A stretch of 64,000 nt of DNA from assembly GCA_947495685.1 (NCBI GenBank), contig CANLZY010000020.1, positions 1-64,000 on the forward strand, read 5' to 3'. Positions 48,434 to 55,884 of the stretch are shown here, piece after piece. Below the pieces are notes generated by a model. It did no database searches. It was not told the DNA's origin and saw only the letters and a program-made list of their open reading frames with translations. Positions within the stretch are counted from its first letter, which is position 1; every line of letters begins with the position of its first letter. This DNA comes from an uncultured Tropicimonas sp. (GTDB lineage: Bacteria > Pseudomonadota > Alphaproteobacteria > Rhodobacterales > Rhodobacteraceae). Both the position numbers and the translations under genes were made by a program.

Positions 48434-48444
48434 TTGGAAGACGG

Positions 48445-49401
48445 ATGCAGCCGGCCCCCTTCTTTGACACGATTGCCGAGGCGCCGTCCGGTGCCTCGGC
48501 CTATTGGGTCACTGCAACGGATGGGGTACGGCTGCGCATCGCGCTTCTGACGCCAAGGCCGGTTGCCGCGAAGGGCACGGTGCTGCTGTTTCCCGGCCGC
48601 ACCGAATATGTCGAGAAATACGGCCCGGCCGGCGCCGACTTCCTGGCCCATGGCTATGCCTGCCTGACAATCGACTGGCGCGGACAGGGGTTGGCCGACC
48701 GCCCGCTGGACGATCAGGCCACCGGCCATGTCGGACAATTTTCCGAATACCAGGCCGATGTGAGAGAGATGGTGCGGGTTGCCACCGAGCTTGACCTGCC
48801 AAGGCCGTGGTTCCTGGTGGCACATTCCATGGGGGGGGCCATCGGGTTGCGCTCCTTGCACGAAGGGTTGCCGGTGGCGGCGGCGGTCTTTACCGGGCCG
48901 ATGTGGGGCATTGTCCTGCCGACCGTCTTTCGACCGATTGCCCGGTTGCTCGCGACACTGAGCCACTCCGTGGGGTTCGGCCACGCCTATGTGCCCACCA
49001 CCCGGCCCGAGACCTACGTTCTTGAGGCGGCCTTCGATGACAACACACTGACAACCGACCCCGGGATGTACGACTGGATGCAGCGGCAACTGCTGACCCA
49101 CCCCGAACTGGCCCTGGGCGGTCCGTCCATGACGTGGCTGAAAGAGGCCTTGAAGGAGGTCCGCAGCCTGCGTGGCCTTCCCGCGCCGGATCTTCCTTGC
49201 CTGACCTGGGTTGGCAGCAACGAACGCATCGTCGAGATCAACGCGATCCGGCAGCTGATGAGCAGTTGGACCAACGGAACCCTGACCGAGGTTCCGGGCG
49301 GAGAGCACGAGGTGATGATGGAACCGGCGGCAATCCGCACAGAGTTCTTCGCCGCCTGCGCCGAATTGTTCGAGCGGCACCACGCCACTGGCGACGACTG
49401 A
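48445..49401 (+). CDS. Alpha/beta hydrolase, lysophospholipase PldB-like
   Basis: The 318-residue protein shows the monoacylglycerol lipase/PldB pattern: TVLLFPGRTEYVEKYGPAGA, IDWRGQGLADRPL, and the nucleophile elbow VAHSMGGAIGLR with the catalytic serine. The catalytic Asp is likely in the WVGSNERIVEIN region and the His in GGEHEVMME. There is no signal peptide. It probably hydrolyses acylglycerols or lysophospholipids. It is co-oriented with and close to the SCP2 gene. Confidence 0.87.
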   Translation: MQPAPFFDTIAEAPSGASAYWVTATDGVRLRIALLTPRPVAAKGTVLLFPGRTEYVEKYGPAGADFLAHGYACLTIDWRGQGLADRPLDDQATGHVGQFSEYQADVREMVRVATELDLPRPWFLVAHSMGGAIGLRSLHEGLPVAAAVFTGPMWGIVLPTVFRPIARLLATLSHSVGFGHAYVPTTRPETYVLEAAFDDNTLTTDPGMYDWMQRQLLTHPELALGGPSMTWLKEALKEVRSLRGLPAPDLPCLTWVGSNERIVEINAIRQLMSSWTNGTLTEVPGGEHEVMMEPAAIRTEFFAACAELFERHHATGDD

Positions 49402-49751
49402 GTGCCCGCCCGGCGAAGCAGGATTGCAGATCTCGCAAACCGGCCCCTCGCTCTGATTAATCCCTTTGGCCGATCAGGACCCGTGCCCTCGGCACTTGGC
49501 GTCGCCGTGGTGTCAGGTCGGCGCGCGCCTGTTCACATTTGTGATGTTCAGGCAACAATCCCGCCACACGGCATCCCAACGGCGGCGGTCTCGCGGTGTG
49601 GCTTTCGGTCGGCGGGGAACGCACGTGGTGGGTTGCCCGGCCTAGCCCACACGGCCATATCCTTGAACGCACCGTCGCTCTGGATTGAATGGCCCGGCCT
49701 CTGGCTTTCCGTGCGCGCTTCACTTATGTGCGCCACAAGGAAGGACCTGCC
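49402..49751. other. Intergenic region upstream of ribB
   Basis: About 350 bp without a convincing gene. It should contain the promoter of the rib-nusB unit. I looked for the FMN riboswitch core (AGGG, GAAATTCCC and AGTCC blocks) and do not see it. Confidence 0.5.
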
Positions 49752-50855
49752 ATGACCAAAAAATCTGACTCCCCATACCGTGAGGCCATCTCCTCGATCG
49801 AAGAAATCATCGAGGATGCCCGCAACGGCCGAATGTTCATCCTTGTCGACCACGAGGACCGCGAGAACGAAGGCGACCTGGTGATCCCTGCCCAGATGGC
49901 GACGCCCGACGCGATCAATTTCATGGCAACGCACGGGCGCGGGTTGATCTGCCTGACCCTCACCGGCGAGCGTATCGACGCGCTCGGCCTGCCCCTGATG
50001 GCATCCTACAATTCCTCGCGCCACGAAACGGCCTTCACCGTCTCGATCGAGGCCCGCGAAGGTGTGACCACCGGCATCTCGGCGGCGGATCGCGCCCGGT
50101 CCGTTGCCGTCGCGATCGACAACGCGTCAACGGCGTCCGACATCGCCACGCCGGGGCACGTGTTCCCCCTGCGCGCACGGGATGGGGGTGTCCTGGTCCG
50201 CGCCGGCCATACCGAGGCCGCGGTGGATGTCTCACGGCTGGCCGGGCTGAACCCGTCCGGCGTGATTTGCGAAGTGATGAAAGACGACGGTACCATGGCC
50301 CGCCTGCCGGACCTGATCGCCTTCGGCCAGAAGCACAACATCAAGATCGGCACGATCAGCGACCTGATCGCCTATCGGCGGCGCTACGACAACCTGGTGC
50401 GTGAGACCGACACACGTCAGGTCAACTCGGTGTTTGGCGGTGAATGGACGATGCGCATTTTCACCGAAGAAACCGAAGGGACAGAGCACGTCGTGCTGGT
50501 CAAGGGCGACATTTCCACGCCCGAGCCGGTCCTGGTGCGCACCCATGCGCTGGATGCGCTCGGAGACCTGCTGGGCATCGGCGTCGACCGACCGGACGAG
50601 ATCGGGCGGGCCATGCAGATCATCGCCGACGAAGGCCGCGGAGTCGTCTGCCTGTTCCGCGAACCCCACATCAAGTTGAAGCTGGACGAAGAGGCCGGCC
50701 CGCGCACGGTCAAGCACACCGGCCTGGGCGCTCAGATCCTGTCCAAGCTTGGCCTGAACAAGCTGATCTTGCTCAGCAATTCCCCCTCAACGCGCTATGT
50801 CGGCCTGGAAGCCTATGGGTTGTCCATCACCGATACCCGCCCGATTTCGGAGTGA
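49752..50855 (+). CDS. ribB: 3,4-dihydroxy-2-butanone 4-phosphate synthase with degenerate GTP-cyclohydrolase-II-like domain
   Basis: The 367-residue protein has an N-terminal DHBP synthase (residues 10-205) with the acidic catalytic loop FILVDHEDRENEGDLV, TGISAADRARS and GHTEAAVDVSRLAG. This domain makes the four-carbon unit of riboflavin. The C-terminal region (about 215-367) aligns with GTP cyclohydrolase II, but the zinc-binding cysteines are absent: the segment that should read like GDVFxSLRCDC is VRTHALDALGDLLGIG. GCHII activity is therefore not expected (RibBX-type architecture). AAGGAAGGA precedes the ATG. ribH follows after 3 bp. Confidence 0.93.
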   Translation: MTKKSDSPYREAISSIEEIIEDARNGRMFILVDHEDRENEGDLVIPAQMATPDAINFMATHGRGLICLTLTGERIDALGLPLMASYNSSRHETAFTVSIEAREGVTTGISAADRARSVAVAIDNASTASDIATPGHVFPLRARDGGVLVRAGHTEAAVDVSRLAGLNPSGVICEVMKDDGTMARLPDLIAFGQKHNIKIGTISDLIAYRRRYDNLVRETDTRQVNSVFGGEWTMRIFTEETEGTEHVVLVKGDISTPEPVLVRTHALDALGDLLGIGVDRPDEIGRAMQIIADEGRGVVCLFREPHIKLKLDEEAGPRTVKHTGLGAQILSKLGLNKLILLSNSPSTRYVGLEAYGLSITDTRPISE

Positions 50856-50858
50856 CTC

Positions 50859-51410
50859 ATGGCACAAGCTGAAGTCCACCATGTGCTTGACTTGCCGAAC
50901 TTTGAAAAGCCGGTGAAACTGCTGATCGTCGTCGCGCCTTACTACAAGGATATCGCGGCCGAACTGGTTGCCGGTGCCAAGGCCACGATCGAGCAAGCCG
51001 GCGGCACCTGGGATCTGGTCGAGGTTCCGGGCGCGCTGGAAGTGCCGAGCGCGATCTCGATTGCACATCGGCTGAGCAACTTCGATGGCTTTGTCGCGCT
51101 TGGCTGCGTCATCCGCGGCGAGACCACCCATTACGACACTGTCTGCAACGACAGTTCTCGCGCGCTGCAACTGCTGGGGTTGGACGGGGCCTGCATTGGC
51201 AACGGCATCCTGACAGTGGAAAACCGTGAACAGGCCGTCGTGCGCGCCGAGGCCGGTGGCCAGAACAAGGGCGGCGGCGCCGCTGCGGCAGCTCTGCACC
51301 TGATCGCCCTGACCCGCCGTTTCGGCGCTGAACGCAAATCTGTCGGCTTCCTTCCTCAAGTCGAGGAAATCCAGATCGCCGGCGACATCGTGGATCCGGA
51401 CGTCGCATGA
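50859..51410 (+). CDS. ribH: 6,7-dimethyl-8-ribityllumazine synthase
   Basis: The 183-residue protein condenses the RibB product with the pyrimidine intermediate. Visible motifs are VEVPGALEVPSAI, ALGCVIRGETTHYD with the catalytic histidine, and NGILTVENREQA. A C-terminal extension (RFGAERKSVGFLP and beyond) is longer than the E. coli protein. It overlaps nusB by 4 bp (ATGA), an association common in alphaproteobacteria. Confidence 0.95.
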   Translation: MAQAEVHHVLDLPNFEKPVKLLIVVAPYYKDIAAELVAGAKATIEQAGGTWDLVEVPGALEVPSAISIAHRLSNFDGFVALGCVIRGETTHYDTVCNDSSRALQLLGLDGACIGNGILTVENREQAVVRAEAGGQNKGGGAAAAALHLIALTRRFGAERKSVGFLPQVEEIQIAGDIVDPDVA

Positions 51411-51862
51411 CCGACAAGAAACAGATGAAGTCCGCCGCGCGGCTCTACGCCGTGCAGGCATTGTTCCAGATGGAATCCTCCGGCCAGACCACCGAGGCGG
51501 TCGTGCACGAGTTCGAGGATATCCGCTTTGGGGCTGTCTACGAGGGCGACGAGATGGCCGAGGGCAACCGCGAGGTCTTTCGCTTGCTCGTCGGCACCGC
51601 AGTGAACGAACAGTCACGGATCGACCAGATGACCGACCGGGCGTTGGTGGCAAAGTGGCCGATCAGCCGCATCGACCCGACGTTGCGCGCACTGTTCCGG
51701 GCCGCCGGTGCCGAATTGGTCAAGGGAGAGACACCGCCAAAGGTGGTGATCGTCGAGTTTGTCGATGTCGCCAAGGCGTTCTTTCCCGAAGGCCGCGAGC
51801 CGAAATTCGTCAATGCCGTGCTCGACCACATGGCACGCGAAGCACAGCCCGAGAAATTCTGA
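51407..51862 (+). CDS. nusB: Transcription antitermination factor NusB
   Basis: The 151-residue all-helical protein is a standard-length NusB (AARLYAVQALFQME at the N-terminus, IDPTLRALFRAAGAEL, PPKVVIVEFVDVAKAFFP, KFVNAVLDHMAR). With NusE it binds boxA RNA during rRNA antitermination. It is translationally coupled to ribH. Confidence 0.95.
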   Translation: MTDKKQMKSAARLYAVQALFQMESSGQTTEAVVHEFEDIRFGAVYEGDEMAEGNREVFRLLVGTAVNEQSRIDQMTDRALVAKWPISRIDPTLRALFRAAGAELVKGETPPKVVIVEFVDVAKAFFPEGREPKFVNAVLDHMAREAQPEKF

Positions 51863-52223
51863 GGCGATCACCCGCCGACGTCCGGAAACCCGAAAACGCG
51901 ACACGGTCCTGCCCATGATCGGGCCGGGCGATGTCGCAACCCGTTCGGGGGATGGGCGTGCCCCGGGGCAGGTCCAAGATCCAGATCGGTCCTGACCTTT
52001 CCCGAAGCACACCGTATTCGATCATGAAAAGATCCGGCGCTCTTGCCGGAAACTCTTATCCCTGTCCCATACCCAGCCACATCGCCGAAATGTTGACGAT
52101 CGGACAGGCCTGGACCAAGGTTGCACCACTCACGGATTCAGCGGACCGAACACCAAACTGGTGTTGCCACTCTTTGTTCCTGCATTCTAGGTATCAGAAG
52201 TGATACCTTTTCGACGTCACTGG
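51863..52223. other. Intergenic region between nusB and the LuxR-type gene
   Basis: About 360 bp between convergent genes. I see no gene in it. The only clear structure is the hairpin at 52189-52208, listed separately. Confidence 0.5.
52189..52211 (+). terminator. Hairpin with short T tract between nusB and the LuxR-type gene
   Basis: AGGTATCA-GAAG-TGATACCT forms a perfect 8-bp stem with a 4-base loop, followed by TTT on the plus strand. It lies 327 bp after nusB and 16 bp beyond the end of the opposing LuxR-type gene. A plus-strand terminator is the simplest reading. The arms GGTATC/GATACC resemble the half-sites in front of the ArsR operon, so an operator role cannot be excluded. Confidence 0.5.
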
Positions 52224-52991
52224 CTAGAGATCCAGTTGCCCGCGCAACAGCGCCAGGACCAGGGCCTGGTCCCGGGTGTTGGCACCCATCTTGCTGCGGG
52301 CCGAACTGAAATGCTTTCGCACCGTGACCTCCGCCAGACCAAGTGTCTCGGCAATTCGACCAGTCGACATCCCGTGTGCCCGCAGGCACAGCACATCCCG
52401 CTCCCGGGGCGTGAGAAGTTCGTAACCGAAAGCGACCATGCCCGCGTTGTCCTCCCGGTCGGGCGGCGGCACATGGGCGCTGATCAGGGCCCCCAGCACA
52501 GACAGGGCCGTGCCAGCCCCAGACGCCAGAAAATCCGCAGGTTGCGTATCCGTGGCCAACACGACAAGCCGTTGACCAGCCCCGAAGCATTCGGTGAAGG
52601 TCTTGCAGACAAGCAGGCTGTATCCTGCTGCACGCAGACCGTGGTTCATTTCCCATTCCCGCGGGTCCCGCGCAGCATCCCGACGCAGCACACCGGCCTC
52701 GTAGGTCGCCGGTGGTCCGCCCTTCAGGCGATCAATCAGGAAGGGATCAACCGCTGCATATCCGTTCCCGAAGTACTCCTGCTGCCATGCTTCACTTGTC
52801 GAACTGCGTGCCCACAGCGGAGCGATGGCATGGTCGCAAAAGCACCCGACATTGATGGCCGTCACCCCGACATCCTGCGCCAGTTCATTGGCCACGGCCC
52901 ATGCGCGACCGGGCGCAGTCGCACCGCTGAGGCGATCTGCGGCATCGATCAAAAAGTTCGCAAGCGAATCGTTTGGACCATCTTCACGCAT
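52224..52991 (-). CDS. LuxR-family regulator with autoinducer-binding-like domain
   Basis: The 255-residue protein has an N-terminal LuxR-type ligand domain (residues 20-170) with the WQQEYFGNGYAAVDPFLI segment, where a conserved Trp/Tyr pair and the Asp of DP contact acyl-homoserine lactones. A C-terminal GerE-type helix-turn-helix is near 190-245 (LTPRERDVLCLRAHGMSTGR, then VTVRKHFSSARSKMGA). No luxI-type synthase is in the window, so it is a candidate LuxR solo. I start it at 52991, where AAAGGA lies 7 bp upstream; earlier in-frame ATGs (53033, 53093) are possible. Confidence 0.85.
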   Translation of the reverse strand: MREDGPNDSLANFLIDAADRLSGATAPGRAWAVANELAQDVGVTAINVGCFCDHAIAPLWARSSTSEAWQQEYFGNGYAAVDPFLIDRLKGGPPATYEAGVLRRDAARDPREWEMNHGLRAAGYSLLVCKTFTECFGAGQRLVVLATDTQPADFLASGAGTALSVLGALISAHVPPPDREDNAGMVAFGYELLTPRERDVLCLRAHGMSTGRIAETLGLAEVTVRKHFSSARSKMGANTRDQALVLALLRGQLDL

Positions 52992-53032
52992 TCTGCGTTC
53001 CTTTGGTGGCGGTGAATTCGGTATCTCGAACA

Positions 53033-53052
53033 TGACCTGTACGTCAATGTCA
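53033..53052. promoter_or_regulatory. lux-box-like imperfect palindrome upstream of the LuxR-type gene
   Basis: TGACCTGTACGTCAATGTCA is 20 bp long, the usual lux-box length. It is symmetric at 14 of 20 positions and contains the CCTGTA half seen in many lux boxes. It lies about 42 bp upstream of the chosen start, so autoregulation is possible. The match is weak and unproven. Confidence 0.3.
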
Positions 53053-53152
53053 TTTGAGACGAGTGTGCCGAGGGGGACATATTCAAAAAACACTGGATGA
53101 ATGGATGGTATGGCCTATATGAGGGACATGTCATTCATCGGAAGGATCACCC

Positions 53153-53473
53153 GTGCCGAAACTCGTCCGCCTCTACATCCAACAAGTCATCGTCGGGTTC
53201 CTGCTGTCCGCCAGTTTCGTGGGGCTCCTCCTGTGGTTGAACGTTGCAAATCTGTGGCATCTGGTGACCCACACTCAGGGCGGCTGGATAGCGGTCGCGA
53301 TGTTGTGGGTGTTCAACGGGATCGTCTTTGCCGGGGTGCAATTCGGGATTGCAGTGATGCGTATGGCCCGCGATGAGGACGACGCAGGTCGCGGCAAGCG
53401 CATTGTCTTTGCAACGCCGACCGTCCCCAACGATGGTCGAACCACCGTCGCAGCTGGCGATACAGATCGCTGA
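53153..53473 (+). CDS. Small membrane protein of unknown function
   Basis: The 106-residue product has two hydrophobic segments (IVGFLLSASFVGLLLWL and WIAVAMLWVFNGIVFAGVQF) and a polar C-terminal tail (RMARDEDDAGRGKRIVFATP) presumably in the cytoplasm. It starts at GTG with GGAAGGA upstream. No family recognised. The following 270 bp hold no convincing gene. Confidence 0.65.
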   Translation: MPKLVRLYIQQVIVGFLLSASFVGLLLWLNVANLWHLVTHTQGGWIAVAMLWVFNGIVFAGVQFGIAVMRMARDEDDAGRGKRIVFATPTVPNDGRTTVAAGDTDR

Positions 53474-53746
53474 CAGACGCCGCCCTCTCGGCCCCGGAAG
53501 GGCCGAAGGGGTGCGTCGTGTCAAGATGGGCAAGATAGCGGCGGGGACCGTACGCAACCGTAGGGACGTCTTATTCCCGAGGACCTGTATATACAGGTGG
53601 GCGCCAGGTAACCGAACCAGGGTCCGGACAGAGCCAGCTCCCTCGGATTTGCTTAAGGCCACTGGAATGTAGGGCCCCGGCACGAGAAGGACAGATCCGC
53701 CAACTCCGTACCTAGGCCCTGCCCTTCCGTTCGACAAGAGGCCGGA

Positions 53747-54172
53747 TCAGGCTTTTTCCGGTTCGACATCGGGCGCGTTGATCCGCAACCGGTTCAGGTG
53801 GTCGTCCCAGCCTTCATCGAGCGCGAGGGTCAGGCCAAAGGCGGCTTCGCCCTCCGGCAGCCCGGAATGTTCCAACGACAGCCGCGTTCCACCCGGCACC
53901 GGTTCCAACCACCATTTGACCAAGCTTGACGCATCGCCCATCGGTTTGATCGTGAACGTGTATTCGAGGTAATCGTACGGTTCTGCCTTGTTCACATGGC
54001 CCCACATGAGCTTGTCACCGCTCTCGGTTCCGAACATCGCATAGTCGCCGCCCCCGGACAGAGCGACCTTCGGGCGGTGAAACCATGTTCCGAGCCTGTC
54101 CGGCTCTGTCAAGAAGGACCAGACGCGTTGTTGACTGGCGGCAAGGTAGATGGACTTCAGGATGACGGTCAT
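53747..54172 (-). CDS. SRPBCC/AHSA1-family protein
   Basis: The 141-residue protein has the START-like fold of the AHSA1 subgroup: ILKSIYLAASQQRVWSFLTE, then DRLGTWFHRPK, YLEYTFTIKPMGDASSLVKW, and the C-terminal GWDDHLNRLRI helix. Such proteins bind small hydrophobic ligands and are often encoded with an ArsR-type repressor. Its ATG overlaps the upstream regulator by 4 bp, giving a coupled pair. Confidence 0.9.
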   Translation of the reverse strand: MTVILKSIYLAASQQRVWSFLTEPDRLGTWFHRPKVALSGGGDYAMFGTESGDKLMWGHVNKAEPYDYLEYTFTIKPMGDASSLVKWWLEPVPGGTRLSLEHSGLPEGEAAFGLTLALDEGWDDHLNRLRINAPDVEPEKA

Positions 54173-54489
54173 GGGGAGTCCTCTTCGATGGCTGATTTGA
54201 GGGCGGCGAGGCGATCGTCCCAGAAGGCGTCGAACACGCCAAGCCAGTCTCGAACAGGCGCCATGCCCTGTGGGTCGATGGAGTTGAGGCGTTCGCGACC
54301 CCGAGTGCGGACCGTTACCAACCCGCCGTCGGTCAGGACGGTCAGGTGCTTTTTCACGGCAGCGCGGGTCATGTCGAAATTCCCCGCGACTTGGGCGATT
54401 GTCATGTCCTGACGGCGCAACATCATCAGGATCTGTCGCCGGGTCGGGTCGGCCAAGGCACGAAAGGCGGATTGTGGGTCAGCGATCAT
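54169..54489 (-). CDS. ArsR-family (SdpR-like) transcriptional repressor
   Basis: The 106-residue winged-helix protein has FRALADPTRRQILMMLRR and the recognition helix MTIAQVAGNFDMTRAAVKKH, followed by LTVLTDGGLVTVRTRGRER, without the metal-binding cysteines of ArsR/SmtB. The type is repeatedly paired with AHSA1-like proteins and regulates its own operon. Matching operators lie at 54580-54621. Its start overlaps the stop of a 25-codon ORF by 4 bp. Confidence 0.92.
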   Translation of the reverse strand: MIADPQSAFRALADPTRRQILMMLRRQDMTIAQVAGNFDMTRAAVKKHLTVLTDGGLVTVRTRGRERLNSIDPQGMAPVRDWLGVFDAFWDDRLAALKSAIEEDSP

Positions 54490-54563
54490 TGCAGCCCCCT
54501 TCCCGACAGGAACAGTGCGGTGCTCCGGGCCGCAAGGGGCATTGGGATGCGAAGGTAGATCAT
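54486..54563 (-). CDS. 25-codon leader ORF coupled to the ArsR-type gene
   Basis: An ATG at 54563 with an AGGAAGG ribosome-binding site opens a 25-codon frame (MIYLRIPMPLAARSTALFLS and five more residues). Its TGA overlaps the ATG of the ArsR-type gene (ATGA). The ArsR start has no strong site of its own visible, so translation of the leader probably feeds the regulator. The peptide is short, basic and hydrophobic, and I know of no family. It could be a true small protein or only a coupling device. Confidence 0.45.
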   Translation of the reverse strand: MIYLRIPMPLAARSTALFLSGRGLQ

Positions 54564-54579
54564 GGGTCCTTCCTGTTTT

Positions 54580-54621
54580 GATACCATTCGGTATCGCAAT
54601 TGATACAATACCAAACGGTAT
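54580..54621. promoter_or_regulatory. Palindrome array, likely operators of the ArsR-type repressor
   Basis: Two copies of ATACC-N4-GGTAT (54581-54594 and 54608-54621) lie 27 bp apart. A third, partly overlapping palindrome GTATC-N6-GATAC (54591-54606) lies between them. The array is 17 bp upstream of the leader ORF start and 57 bp from mmcB. This is where a self-regulating ArsR-type repressor would bind; dimers on adjacent faces are plausible. Confidence 0.7.
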
Positions 54622-54651
54622 CGTGTCAAGTTGCGCCAGGGGTTGCCAAGT

Positions 54652-54666
54652 GTTCCCCTATTGTTC
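54652..54666 (+). promoter_or_regulatory. LexA (SOS) box of mmcB
   Basis: GTTC-CCCTATT-GTTC is an exact match to the alphaproteobacterial LexA direct repeat GTTC-N7-GTTC. It ends 11 bp before the mmcB ATG, a position from which LexA would block transcription. Confidence 0.8.
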
Positions 54667-54677
54667 ACATTGTTGGA

Positions 54678-55148
54678 ATGAGTGTTGCCACCCCCTCTCC
54701 GCTTGACGGGCTGATGCCCGGCCAACTGCTCGCGCGCGGTGTCTGCAGGCATCTGGCCAGCCATGGCTTTGTCACAGTCGAAGAACTGGTGCCGACATCC
54801 GGATTGCGCGTGGATGTCATGGCGCTTGGCACCAAGGGCGAGATCTGGGTGGTGGAATGCAAGTCAAGCCGCACCGACTTCGTGTCCGATCAGAAGTGGC
54901 AGGGGTATCTGGAATGGTGCGACCGTTTTTTCTGGGCCGTGGACGGGGATTTTCCCAGCGACCTGCTTCCGACCGAAACCGGATTGATCATCGCGGACGC
55001 CTACGACGCAGAAATCCTGCGCATCGGACCGGAAACGAAGCTGGCCGGTGCTCGACGCAAAGTCATGACACAGAAATTCGCCCGTCACGCCGCCCGGCGG
55101 TTGCAAGCGCTTCGAGACCCCGGTGTACGGGGCCTGATCGAGGATTAG
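54678..55148 (+). CDS. mmcB: MmcB-family DNA-repair protein
   Basis: The 156-residue protein has a PD-(D/E)xK-like core: GLRVDVMALGTKGEIWVVEC followed by KSSRTDF supplies the Asp, Glu and Lys. It ends with MTQKFARHAARRLQALRDP. MmcB was first described in Caulobacter as an SOS-regulated factor in mitomycin C resistance. The exact LexA box just upstream supports that identity and regulation. I use ATG 54678; a start further upstream would run through the LexA box. Confidence 0.9.
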   Translation: MSVATPSPLDGLMPGQLLARGVCRHLASHGFVTVEELVPTSGLRVDVMALGTKGEIWVVECKSSRTDFVSDQKWQGYLEWCDRFFWAVDGDFPSDLLPTETGLIIADAYDAEILRIGPETKLAGARRKVMTQKFARHAARRLQALRDPGVRGLIED

Positions 55149-55154
55149 GCCCGT

Positions 55155-55349
55155 CTATTTCTTGGTGCCGACCGTCTGGGCGGCCTCTGCGGCGGCACGC
55201 AGTTCCTCTGCGATTTCCAACGCCTCTTCCGGCTCGAAATCCAGTGGGAGTTCCACCCCATCGGCTTCGACGTAGATACGAACCATGCCCAGTGAGGTCG
55301 GTCCAATCTGAAGATTTGCTGAAATTTCGCTTTGCTTGTCGATGCTCAT
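55155..55349 (-). CDS. Small conserved roseobacter-type protein (DUF6324-like)
   Basis: The 64-residue acidic protein starts MSIDKQSEISANLQIGPTSL and ends in a helical EPEEALEIAEELRAAAEAAQ segment. A strong CAGGAGG precedes the ATG. The sequence resembles short Rhodobacterales proteins grouped as DUF6324; that name is from memory and the function is unknown. It is convergent with mmcB, 6 bp apart. Confidence 0.7.
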   Translation of the reverse strand: MSIDKQSEISANLQIGPTSLGMVRIYVEADGVELPLDFEPEEALEIAEELRAAAEAAQTVGTKK

Positions 55350-55589
55350 GCGTACCTCCTGTTTCTGCCATCGGACGTACCCTGACGCCATGCAATGGGC
55401 AAGCGAACCTGAACGTGTTTCCGAGCAGCCCCCCGGCAACCGGGCCGGCGCAGGCCGCGGGTCAACAGGCATCGCGGCACGGACCCAATCGCCATGGCCG
55501 GCTCTGGCCGCTTGAAGGTCAAAAACTCCATCCAGAAGCACCGAGGGGTCTTGCGCCCCGGCGCGGCTCGCGCTAAACGACCGCCCTGT

Positions 55590-55666
55590 GCCGCCTTAGC
55601 TCAGTTGGTTAGAGCGCTGGATTGTGGATCCAGAGGTCTCCTGTTCAAGCCAGGAAGGCGGTACCA
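55590..55666 (+). tRNA. tRNA-His (GTG)
   Basis: The 77-nt cloverleaf has acceptor stem GCCGCCT/AGGCGGT, D arm TAGCTCAGTTGGTTAGAGC, anticodon stem CTGGA/TCCAG with loop TTGTGGA (anticodon GTG), T arm TCCTG-TTCAAGC-CAGGA, and encoded CCA. The first pair is G1:U72, the discriminator is A73, and no extra G-1 is encoded in a pairable context (the base before G1 is T). This is the atypical tRNA-His of a subset of alphaproteobacteria. Confidence 0.95.
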
Positions 55667-55708
55667 CCAAACCCCGACAGAATGGCACAAAAATCCGGCA
55701 ACGCTTGT

Positions 55709-55730
55709 AAAATGCGGGTCGGGCATTTTT
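55709..55730 (+). terminator. Probable terminator downstream of tRNA-His
   Basis: AAAATGC-GGGTCGG-GCATTTT forms a 7-bp stem and continues with T, 43 bp after the tRNA. The stem is AT-rich, so it is a modest terminator. The inverted sequence could also act for the PPK2 gene on the other strand. Confidence 0.5.
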
Positions 55731-55884
55731 CCCCGTATGAAGAGGCCGAAGCAGAGGAAGCCAAAGGCGCCTCCACCACGCTTGCGGAGCGACCCGATCT
55801 TGCTGGAGCCAGAGCACCCCCTGTCCGCGCCATGGGCCACGGGGCTGGCGATCCGATCCAGCGCCGCACAGCCAACAAGGGGGA

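Noticed and set aside
49402-49751. FMN riboswitch upstream of ribB
   Set aside because: The conserved FMN aptamer blocks are not present in the leader.
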